A stretch of DNA of 5,326 nucleotides from CACEUX01 sp964404235 (GTDB lineage Bacteria > Fidelibacterota > Marinisomatia > Marinisomatales > UBA1611): contig CAYOJL010000113.1 of the NCBI GenBank assembly GCA_964404235.1, forward strand, positions 1 through 5,326, written 5' to 3'. The notes below the pieces were generated by a model that did no database searches, was not told the DNA's origin, and was given only the letters and a program-made list of their open reading frames with translations. This document shows, one piece after another, positions 1 to 5,326 of this stretch; within the stretch, counting starts at the first letter, position 1; the number at the start of each line of letters is the position of its first letter. Position numbers and translations under genes: made by a program.

Positions 1-2
1 GT

Positions 3-74
3 ATGAGGTATAAAGGAAAAGATTTTAATAAAAATTCGATATTTTTCTTTATTTTATTTACATCACTATCAGCT
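3..74 (+). other. Signal peptide coding segment of the secreted protein
   Basis: Encodes residues 1-24. A Lys/Arg-containing start (MRYKGKDFNKN) is followed by a short hydrophobic stretch rich in Phe, Ile and Leu (residues 13-19) and a small-residue cleavage region (SLSA, then QW). This fits a Sec/signal peptidase I substrate. There is no Cys at the +1 position, so a lipoprotein is not indicated. Confidence 0.8.
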
Positions 75-2246
75 CAGTGGTCGAATGAGGTTTCTTCTCC
101 TCAACTTATTGGTAATGGGATCCAACCAAAATTAGCAGCAACATCAGATGGTGGCGTATATATAACATGGATCACCGATGGTGATTATCATGTTTATATC
201 CAAAGAATGGATGAACTTGGCATGCCACAATTTGATGAATCTGGACTCTTGGTCAGCGATAATCAGAATGCATCTTGGATAGCAGTCTACCATCTAAATA
301 TTATTGTAGATAGTGAAGATAATGCAATTGTATCTACCGTCGACCAACGAACTGGGAATTGGGAGGTATATGCATGGAAACTTTCCCCAACTGGTTCTAT
401 GTTATGGGGTAGTGATGGGCTAGCTATTACAAACTCCAGTACAAGTAATATGTCACCACGTCTAACAATTCTTGAAGACAACAGTGTGGTCGCAACATGT
501 AGCCATAACGATGGTGAGATCTTATTTCAGCGAATATCACCCGATGGAGATCTATTGTGGGGTGAGGGTATAGTAAAGCAAGATGACACAAGATATTTAG
601 TTTCACCTCAGTCTATTGTTGATGATAGTGGTCATATCATGTTCCAATGGCTAAGACAGTCATCCGGTTGGCCAATATACAGTGAGATTTTTGTTCAAAA
701 ATATGATATGGGTGGCGATTCCCTATGGATGGAACCAGTACTTATTGTGGGGCCAACCTCTTTCCCAATGGGTAATTTTTTACAAGAAATACATTCTGCT
801 CCTGGTGGAGGAAGTTATGTTGCATGGACAGAATTATCGGGAAATGTACAAAATGCAATAGTTGAATCAATTGCAAATGATGGATCGTCGCTTTGGAGTG
901 GTGGAATAGACCTATCAGAAAACTCATCACATTTCAGAATTTCACCAACACTAGCAATTGCTGACGACTCTTTTGAGTTGATGGCTGTGTGGAAAGAGGT
1001 TAATGGTAGCCAATCTCAAAGAGGAATATCTGCACAGCGAATAGACAGCGCTGGAACTAGAATGTGGGGATCAAATGGTATCTCAATCGTGGATATGAAC
1101 AGTAACTATGATTATCTAGATATATCAGTATCTGGCTTTGAGGAGGATATGGTTATTACCTACTTTGAGCAAAGTACAAATATGAGTGGTGACATTTACT
1201 CAAAGCGAATTGATTCATTAGGCAATTCAATATGGGAAGATGATGCTGTCATCATAACTAATTCAAATACTCAAAAGGTAGATGTTAATTCTGAAAAAGG
1301 TCCAAATTGTGTGTTTATCTCTTGGTCAGATAATGGATCGATCTTTGCTCATTGTTTAAGGGATGATGGTTCTTTAGGCCCCCCTGATACAATACCTTCT
1401 GTGAATTGTGACAGCGGTTATGTAGAAATTGAAGGATTTTGTTTCTCGGAAAATGACCTTAGCGTTCTTCAAAATATGATAGACAATAGTTATCAAAGCG
1501 GTATTGATCTGGGATGTGAGGATAATGAGCCTTATTGCGGGTCACCTAATCCTTATATGGATGACCCTGATTCATGGTTCTGGAAAATAATTGATGGAGA
1601 AGAATACTATTTTGCAGATGGAGACAGTATAGTAGAACCATTAGAGTTAGGGATACAGACATGGATAAATGGACGGTTGATAAGTATTATGTGTGGCGCA
1701 TATATCTATTGTCAATTATCAGGACCCATTCCAGACAATATCAATGAATTAACTGAAATAGAAGTTTTAAGAATGGAAGGTAATTATCTTTCTGGCTATA
1801 TACCTGAAACAATATGTCAATTAAATTTTGATCATGAAAATTATTTATCATTAGATCTTACATGGAATTTATTATGCCCGCCATATCCAGATTGCATCGA
1901 GGAGCATTTAGGTCAACAAGATACTACAGAATGTGAAGAGGTTTCCATCATTAGTGAATTAACCCCAAATCATTACGATTTATATGAGCCTTATCCAAAC
2001 CCATTCAATCCAATCACAACTCTAGGCTATTATCTACCACAAGAATTATTTGTGGAAATCACTATTTATGATATTTTGGGGAATTTTATAACAAAACTTG
2101 TGAAGGCAAAAGAAGGTCCAGGTCAACATTCAGTTGAATGGAATGCAACCAACTACCAAGGCCAATCAGTATCTGCAGGTGTATATCTATATAGCATAGT
2201 GGCAGGGGAATTTAGGGAAACAAAGAAAATGCTTCTTTTAAAATAG
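3..2246 (+). CDS. Secreted beta-propeller/LRR protein with C-terminal sorting (FlgD-Ig/T9SS-like) domain
   Basis: Predicted exported protein of 747 aa; specific function unknown. Residues 1-24 look like a signal peptide: basic start, hydrophobic core IFFFILF, likely cleavage after SLSA-24. Residues about 62-459 carry eight diverged copies of an 'xxxQRIDxxGxxLWG' motif every 49-58 residues, suggesting a beta-propeller. Residues 466-645 form a Cys-rich module (10 Cys between 469 and 644) containing a plant-type leucine-rich repeat (LSGPIP at 572-577, LSGYIP at 596-601). Residues 659-747 are a C-terminal domain with YPNPFNP (664-670), ITIYDILGNFI, GVYLYSIVAGEF and KKMLLLK, as in FlgD-Ig-like or type IX secretion sorting domains. 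Such domains direct proteins to the cell surface or outside; that role is inferred here. The ATG at base 3 is preferred because it gives an intact signal peptide; its ribosome site is off the window. No enzymatic motif was recognised. It is separated by 136 bp from the next gene and is probably a separate transcription unit. Confidence 0.88.
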   Translation: MRYKGKDFNKNSIFFFILFTSLSAQWSNEVSSPQLIGNGIQPKLAATSDGGVYITWITDGDYHVYIQRMDELGMPQFDESGLLVSDNQNASWIAVYHLNIIVDSEDNAIVSTVDQRTGNWEVYAWKLSPTGSMLWGSDGLAITNSSTSNMSPRLTILEDNSVVATCSHNDGEILFQRISPDGDLLWGEGIVKQDDTRYLVSPQSIVDDSGHIMFQWLRQSSGWPIYSEIFVQKYDMGGDSLWMEPVLIVGPTSFPMGNFLQEIHSAPGGGSYVAWTELSGNVQNAIVESIANDGSSLWSGGIDLSENSSHFRISPTLAIADDSFELMAVWKEVNGSQSQRGISAQRIDSAGTRMWGSNGISIVDMNSNYDYLDISVSGFEEDMVITYFEQSTNMSGDIYSKRIDSLGNSIWEDDAVIITNSNTQKVDVNSEKGPNCVFISWSDNGSIFAHCLRDDGSLGPPDTIPSVNCDSGYVEIEGFCFSENDLSVLQNMIDNSYQSGIDLGCEDNEPYCGSPNPYMDDPDSWFWKIIDGEEYYFADGDSIVEPLELGIQTWINGRLISIMCGAYIYCQLSGPIPDNINELTEIEVLRMEGNYLSGYIPETICQLNFDHENYLSLDLTWNLLCPPYPDCIEEHLGQQDTTECEEVSIISELTPNHYDLYEPYPNPFNPITTLGYYLPQELFVEITIYDILGNFITKLVKAKEGPGQHSVEWNATNYQGQSVSAGVYLYSIVAGEFRETKKMLLLK
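186..1379 (+). repeat. Eight protein-level propeller-like repeats within the secreted protein
   Basis: The core 'beta strand - QRID - xxG - xxLWG' recurs with starts near residues 64 (VYIQRMDELG), 122 (VYAWKLSPTGSMLWG), 173 (ILFQRISPDGDLLWG), 229 (IFVQKYDMGGDSLW), 285 (AIVESIANDGSSLW), 342 (ISAQRIDSAGTRMWG), 398 (IYSKRIDSLGNSIW) and 447 (IFAHCLRDDGSLG). Spacings are 58, 51, 56, 56, 57, 56 and 49 residues. Strands such as VYITW, SYVAWTE, LMAVWKE and VFISWSD precede several copies. The repeats are strongly diverged and not obviously repetitive at the DNA level. One motif per blade would give a seven- or eight-bladed propeller; this fold is inferred. Confidence 0.65.
1398..1937 (+). other. Cys-rich module with a minimal plant-type LRR
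   Basis: Residues 466-645 begin with CDSGYVEIEGFC (469-480), continue through a Trp/Asp-rich stretch (DSWFWKIIDGEE) and reach LELGIQTWINGRLISI. The leucine-rich core LSGPIPDNINEL...LRMEGNYLSGYIPETI is followed by a cap, NLLCPPYPDCIEE and TTEC. Only about two LRR units are present, so this looks like a minimal or eroded repeat array between Cys-rich caps. Similar modules with more repeats are, from memory, common in secreted proteins of SAR406-type bacteria. Protein or glycan binding is possible but unproven. Confidence 0.65.
1977..2243 (+). other. C-terminal sorting/FlgD-Ig-like domain
   Basis: Residues 659-747 show the usual order: YPNPFNP; a short strand (TTLGYYLP); VEITIYDILGNFITKLV; GQHSVEWNATNYQGQSVSAGVY; a final LYSIVAGEF and KKMLLLK at the very C terminus. 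In related proteins this immunoglobulin-like domain is a C-terminal secretion or anchoring signal of type IX kind, often removed after transport. No secretion machinery is in this window, so type IX export here is an inference from the domain. Confidence 0.85.
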
Positions 2247-2288
2247 GATTCTACTTGCACCTTGAGGAATATTTCAAGATGTCATGAA

Positions 2289-2326
2289 ATTGTTAAATGT
2301 GGTATTTCTATATAAATTCTAACAAT
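2289..2326. repeat. Interrupted inverted repeat ATTGTTA-N24-TAACAAT
   Basis: ATTGTTA at 2289-2295 is exactly complementary to TAACAAT at 2320-2326, with 24 bases between. The arms do not extend and the interval is AT-rich, so a stable RNA hairpin is doubtful. It lies just upstream of the candidate promoter for the acyl-CoA synthetase gene, so a regulator site is possible. A 7-bp match in such AT-rich DNA can also arise by chance. Confidence 0.3.
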
Positions 2327-2344
2327 ACTAAGCAGATATTAAAG

Positions 2345-2350
2345 TATAAT
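2345..2350 (+). promoter_or_regulatory. Candidate -10 element (TATAAT) for the acyl-CoA synthetase-gpsA operon
   Basis: A perfect TATAAT lies 33 bp upstream of the acyl-CoA synthetase start. Transcription would begin near 2357 and give a leader of about 25 nt that includes the Shine-Dalgarno. No good -35 box is seen at 16-18 bp spacing; the nearest partial match, CTAACA at 2319-2324, sits 20 bp away. Because the spacer is AT-rich, a chance match is quite possible. Confidence 0.35.
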
Positions 2351-2370
2351 GCGCTTTTATAATAAGAAAT

Positions 2371-2374
2371 GAGG
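2371..2374 (+). promoter_or_regulatory. Shine-Dalgarno GAGG deciding the acyl-CoA synthetase start
   Basis: GAGG lies 8 nt before the ATG at 2383 and 11 nt before a second, adjacent ATG at 2386. The better spacing favours the first ATG, giving a protein that starts Met-Met-Asn-Thr. Confidence 0.6.
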
Positions 2375-2382
2375 ATAACCTT

Positions 2383-4161
2383 ATGATGAACACTCCCAAA
2401 TATTTACTTCAAAATGTAGAAAAGTATCCAAATGAGCCAGCAGTATCCATTAAAGATGGTTCAGGAAATTGGCAGACAAATACATGGAGTGAATTTCATG
2501 ATTCTGTAATGGATGTATCTAAAGCACTGATCGCCTCTGGCATAAATAAAAATGATAAAGTAAGTATATATAGTTATAACCGGGTAGAATGGAATGTCTG
2601 TTATCTAGCTGCGCAAATGATCAATAGTGTAGCAGTTGGTGTATATCATACATGTTCATCCAATGAAGTGAATTGGATAGTTGGGAACTCTGATTCAAAG
2701 ATAGTTTTCTTAGGTAATAACCCTAATGACAATAATGAAAAAGAAAAAATGCCAAATCATCGTTTGTTAGCAGTTCTAGATGGCCTAGATAAAGTAGAGC
2801 TTGTTGTTGCGATGGATGGAGTAGAAATGTTGGATCACGAAAAAATTATTTCATGGGATAGTTTCATAGCTAAAGGAAAGGATATTGATGATTCTGATGT
2901 TGTAAATAGATGTGATGAAATAGGGCCTGATGATACCTCTTCACTTATATATACATCGGGAACAACGGGAAATCCAAAAGGAGTAGAACTCACTCACAAT
3001 AATTGGACATTTGAACTTGATATGGCACTTACAATTATGAAATTTGAACAAGGAGAGCTTTATGTTTCCTGGCTCCCCGGTGCGCACGTTTTCGGACAAT
3101 TGATTGATAATCATTACTGGGTCAGAAGAGCTCTTCACATGCATATAGTAGATAGTCCGCTTAATACAGTTGATTATGCAAAAGAGATCCAGCCGCACTT
3201 GTTTATATCTGTACCAAGAATATATGAAAAGATATATTCTAATTTAACTGCTGCAATTGAATCAAAAGCTATTCTTAAAATAGGTTTAAAGATCCCTGGG
3301 TTATCAGGTGTCTTTAAATCAAAACTCAAAGCAGCTGCTGGATTCTCAAATGTTCGTTTTGCAATAAGTGGGGCGGCACCTATCAACCCAGATATTTTAT
3401 CATTATTTCAAGATCTAGGTATACCACTATTTGAAGGGTATGGTATGACAGAGAATACAGCTGGTGCATCTATGAATTATATTGGTAATAATAGGATAGG
3501 AAGTGTAGGGCCTGAATTTCCTGGAACAGAAATAAAGTTAGCTGAAGACGGTGAAGTATTAATTAAGGGTCAGCATGTTATGAAAGGTTATTATAATAAT
3601 AGTGAAGCAACAGCTGAAACTATAATAGATGGATGGCTTCACACAGGGGATGTAGGGAAAATAGATTCTGATGGCTATCTTTTTATTACAGGTAGGAAAA
3701 AAGAAATATATGTTAGTTCTGCTGGAAAAAATATTGCCCCTCTTATTATAGAAGAGACCATGAAGTCCATACCGATCATATCTCAATGCTTTTTAGTAGG
3801 AGATGCTCGTAAATATTGTTCTGCATTATTCACGTTAGATGTGGGCGCTATCCTAAGAGATAAAGTTGGGCTTGATAGTAATGAAATTCCTAAAGATCCG
3901 GCTCAGCAAATTTCGATGTTGAATGACAATGGTCATGAATTATCTGATTTTACGGAAAGTGATAATGTTAAATCAGAGATACAGAGTCACGTTGATATAT
4001 TAAATGAAAGGTTTTCCAATCCAGAACAATTGAAGAAATTTTCTATCCTACCAAGGGATCTTACTATTGATGATGGTGAATTAACTCCTACATTAAAGAT
4101 CAGAAGAAAACAGATCAATGAGAATTGGTCTGATATAATTGATTCCATGTACGCAGAATAA
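2383..4161 (+). CDS. AMP-forming long-chain acyl-CoA synthetase (FadD/COG1022-like)
   Basis: Activates fatty acids by ATP-dependent adenylation and transfer to CoA (fatty acid + ATP + CoA to acyl-CoA + AMP + PPi), in the cytoplasm or at the membrane. All core motifs of the adenylate-forming superfamily are visible in 592 aa: P-loop YTSGTTGNPKG (190-200), LPGAHVFGQL with His235, VPRIYEKIYS (277-286), AISGAAP (327-333), GYGMTEN (352-358), DGWLHTGD (416-423, with Asp423 for ATP ribose), ITGRKKEI (435-442), and C-terminal LTPTLKIRRK with likely catalytic Lys572. The layout resembles the eukaryotic-type/FadD15-like long-chain group, slightly short of the roughly 600-650 aa common there. No motif suggests inactivation. 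The ATG at 2383 is supported by GAGG at 2371-2374. It leads a probable two-gene operon: gpsA starts 2 bp after its TAA. Chain-length preference, and use in degradation versus lipid synthesis, cannot be read from sequence. A medium-chain ligase is the main alternative. Confidence 0.94.
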   Translation: MMNTPKYLLQNVEKYPNEPAVSIKDGSGNWQTNTWSEFHDSVMDVSKALIASGINKNDKVSIYSYNRVEWNVCYLAAQMINSVAVGVYHTCSSNEVNWIVGNSDSKIVFLGNNPNDNNEKEKMPNHRLLAVLDGLDKVELVVAMDGVEMLDHEKIISWDSFIAKGKDIDDSDVVNRCDEIGPDDTSSLIYTSGTTGNPKGVELTHNNWTFELDMALTIMKFEQGELYVSWLPGAHVFGQLIDNHYWVRRALHMHIVDSPLNTVDYAKEIQPHLFISVPRIYEKIYSNLTAAIESKAILKIGLKIPGLSGVFKSKLKAAAGFSNVRFAISGAAPINPDILSLFQDLGIPLFEGYGMTENTAGASMNYIGNNRIGSVGPEFPGTEIKLAEDGEVLIKGQHVMKGYYNNSEATAETIIDGWLHTGDVGKIDSDGYLFITGRKKEIYVSSAGKNIAPLIIEETMKSIPIISQCFLVGDARKYCSALFTLDVGAILRDKVGLDSNEIPKDPAQQISMLNDNGHELSDFTESDNVKSEIQSHVDILNERFSNPEQLKKFSILPRDLTIDDGELTPTLKIRRKQINENWSDIIDSMYAE

Positions 4162-4163
4162 TT

Positions 4164-5162
4164 GTGGAAAAAATAGCGTTTTTGGGGTGTGGCTCCTGGG
4201 GAGGTGCACTTGGTAGTATCTTAGCGGATAAGAATTTTGATGTTACTATGTGGCATCGCAATAAAGATGTAGTAAGTTCCCTGAATGAGACACGACAGCA
4301 TTATCTTATACCTGAATTAACATTTCCCAAAAACATACACTTTACAAGTGATATATCATCTGCTTTAAGACCTGCGACCATTGTAGTATTTGCAATACCA
4401 TCGCAATCTATCAGAAAATTAATCACTGAGTACAAGTCAGATTTTAATCAAGGACAATTAATTGTTAATGTTGCAAAGGGTATCGAAATAGATACTCTAT
4501 TGACTGTTAGTGAAGTAATAAATGATGTTCTTGGCGATAATTATAATAAGACTATCACTCTATCAGGCCCTAGTCATGCAGAGGAAGTAGTTCGAAAACA
4601 TCCAACAACATTGGTAGCAGCATCTTCTGATATAGATTCTGCGAAAAAGATTCAAAATCTTTTTGCAACAGATATGTTAAGGACATACAGAAATAAAGAT
4701 ATTAAAGGAGTGGAGCTAGGTGGTTCCATGAAAAATGTAATAGCAATTGCAGCAGGTATATGTGATGGAATTGGTTACGGTGATAATTCAAAAGCCGCAT
4801 TAATTACCAGAGGAATGGCAGAAATCACTAGGCTAGGAAAAACTATGGGCGGAAAAAGAAAAACATTTAGAGGGTTGAGTGGATTTGGTGATCTTATCGT
4901 AACCTGTTTAAGTAAGCATAGTCGAAACAGGCAGTTAGGACAAGCAATTGGTGAAGGTAGGTCATTACAGGATGTTACTTCTGAAATGAATATGGTAGCT
5001 GAAGGAATCTACACAGCTAAATCTGTACATCAATTACGTTTGAAGCATAATGTTGAAATGCCCATACATGAGGCAATATATCAGGTTTTATTCGAGAACA
5101 AGGACCCAAAATCGTCAGATGTGGAGCTAATGAAGCGTAGGCTCAGTGAAGAAAATAATTAA
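4164..5162 (+). CDS. gpsA: NAD(P)+-dependent glycerol-3-phosphate dehydrogenase
   Basis: Reduces dihydroxyacetone phosphate to sn-glycerol 3-phosphate, the backbone precursor of phospholipids, in the cytoplasm. At 332 aa it has the normal family length. The N-terminal Rossmann fold shows GCGSWG (residues 8-13, GxGxxG); NVAKGIE (102-108) with Lys105, LSGPSHAEEV (133-142), and GGSMKNVIAIAAGICDGIGY with the likely catalytic Lys190 follow. SKAALITRGMAEI (209-221), SGFGDLIVTC (239-248) and SRNRQLG (253-259) complete the C-terminal helical domain. The start is GTG at 4164: an in-frame TGA at 4140-4142 blocks any distant upstream start, no other ATG, GTG or TTG lies between, and the next Met (residue 29) would delete the nucleotide-binding loop. 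No convincing Shine-Dalgarno precedes it, and it begins 2 bp after the acyl-CoA synthetase stop, so translation probably depends on coupling. The gene appears intact. Confidence 0.97.
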   Translation: MEKIAFLGCGSWGGALGSILADKNFDVTMWHRNKDVVSSLNETRQHYLIPELTFPKNIHFTSDISSALRPATIVVFAIPSQSIRKLITEYKSDFNQGQLIVNVAKGIEIDTLLTVSEVINDVLGDNYNKTITLSGPSHAEEVVRKHPTTLVAASSDIDSAKKIQNLFATDMLRTYRNKDIKGVELGGSMKNVIAIAAGICDGIGYGDNSKAALITRGMAEITRLGKTMGGKRKTFRGLSGFGDLIVTCLSKHSRNRQLGQAIGEGRSLQDVTSEMNMVAEGIYTAKSVHQLRLKHNVEMPIHEAIYQVLFENKDPKSSDVELMKRRLSEENN

Positions 5163-5209
5163 TATTGTTTATCTATAATTGTTAAGAAAAATATTCTCAT
5201 ATTTGCATT

Positions 5210-5237
5210 TTGTTGCCATTTATATTTAAACTATATT
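5210..5237 (+). promoter_or_regulatory. Weak candidate promoter for the tRNA gene
   Basis: TTGTTG (5210-5215) and TATATT (5232-5237) are 16 bp apart, followed by a C/G-bearing stretch (CTCGGC) like the GC-rich discriminators of stable-RNA promoters. The -35 match is poor (3 of 6) and the region is AT-rich. The -10 overlaps the left arm of the hairpin at 5235-5260, so the two readings compete. Confidence 0.25.
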
Positions 5238-5260
5238 TCTCGGCTTTCTCGTCGAGGAAT
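5235..5260. other. 10-bp hairpin between gpsA and tRNA-Arg
   Basis: ATTTCTCGGC (5235-5244) pairs with GTCGAGGAAT (5251-5260) over ten positions, eight Watson-Crick and two G-U, around a 6-nt TTTCTC loop. On the + strand it is followed by TTAAGAATCT, not a run of T, so it is not a classical intrinsic terminator. It could still help end the gpsA transcript, or act as a processing structure in the leader of the tRNA transcript. Confidence 0.5.
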
Positions 5261-5270
5261 TTAAGAATCT

Positions 5271-5326
5271 GCCCTCGTAGTTCAATGGATAGAACAAGTG
5301 CCTCCTAAGCATTAGATGCAGGTTCG
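5271..5326 (+). tRNA. tRNA-Arg (anticodon CCT), 3' end beyond the window
   Basis: The 56 bases present fold as a standard tRNA. They give acceptor 5' strand GCCCTCG (5271-5277), D stem GTTC/GAAC (5280-5283/5292-5295) with GG at 5287-5288, and anticodon stem AGTGC/GCATT (5297-5301/5309-5313) with one G-U pair. The loop is CTCCTAA, with anticodon CCT at 5304-5306, followed by a 4-nt variable loop AGAT, T-stem strand GCAGG (5318-5322) and the start of the TTCG T loop. The anticodon reads the Arg codon AGG. The sequence stops at T-loop position 57, so the 3' T stem, the acceptor 3' strand and any encoded CCA cannot be assessed. Confidence 0.95.

Noticed and set aside
287..930. Two minus-strand open frames (287-481 and 742-930) inside the secreted-protein gene
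   Set aside because: Both are short, lie wholly within a well-supported plus-strand gene and encode no recognisable motif; they are shadows of the real frame.
2261..2278. CTTGA/TCAAG hairpin just after the secreted-protein gene as a terminator
   Set aside because: The stem is only 5 bp with an 8-nt loop and no T-tract follows, so it cannot be supported as an intrinsic terminator.
2358..2363. Second TATAAT as the -10 of the acyl-CoA synthetase promoter
   Set aside because: Transcription would start at about 2370, leaving almost no leader before the GAGG Shine-Dalgarno, and no -35 is visible at suitable spacing. The upstream TATAAT is the better candidate.
2941..3786. Three minus-strand open frames (2941-3198, 3174-3386, 3559-3786) inside the acyl-CoA synthetase gene
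   Set aside because: The opposite strand encodes conserved catalytic motifs across the same bases, and the antisense products resemble no known protein.
5189..5204. AAATAT-TCTC-ATATTT hairpin after gpsA as a terminator
   Set aside because: All six pairs are A-T, so the stem would be very weak, and the following GCATTTTGTT is not a clean T-run.
1..5326. CRISPR array, insertion sequence, toxin-antitoxin, defence or biosynthetic gene system
   Set aside because: No direct-repeat array, transposase, terminal inverted repeats or relevant domains are seen. The adenylating enzyme has no carrier-protein or condensation domain that would suggest a nonribosomal peptide role.

Overview
This is a low-GC (AT-rich by eye) bacterial window with three protein genes and one partial tRNA gene, all on the + strand and closely packed. 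The best guess for the source is a marine bacterium of the Marinimicrobia/SAR406 type or a near relative in the Bacteroidetes/FCB supergroup. This rests mainly on the first gene: a secreted protein with a beta-propeller-like repeat region, a Cys-rich module with a plant-type leucine-rich repeat, and a C-terminal 'YPNPFNP...GVYLYSIVAGEF...KKMLLLK' domain. That combination is familiar from the group. The assignment is recognition from memory and was not checked by a search.

Layout: 3-2246 encodes the 747-aa secreted or surface protein. Its signal peptide lies inside the window, so the gene looks complete, but its promoter and ribosome binding site are off the left edge. A 136-bp AT-rich gap (2247-2382) follows, holding a plausible promoter (TATAAT at 2345-2350), an interrupted inverted repeat and a Shine-Dalgarno site. 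2383-4161 encodes an AMP-forming long-chain acyl-CoA synthetase. Two bases after its stop, at a GTG codon, begins gpsA (4164-5162), encoding NAD(P)+-dependent glycerol-3-phosphate dehydrogenase. A 108-bp spacer (5163-5270) carries a clear 10-bp hairpin. The window ends inside a tRNA-Arg gene (anticodon CCT, 5271-5326).

The acyl-CoA synthetase and gpsA are almost certainly co-transcribed. One activates fatty acids to acyl-CoA; the other makes sn-glycerol 3-phosphate from dihydroxyacetone phosphate. Together they could supply the acyl chain and the backbone for glycerolipids, or the synthetase could feed beta-oxidation; the window cannot distinguish these. The secreted protein has no evident functional link to the pair.

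I found no mobile element, CRISPR array, defence system, toxin-antitoxin pair or other undescribed system. The items most worth a second look are the architecture of the secreted protein, the tight synthetase-gpsA coupling and the hairpin in front of the tRNA.
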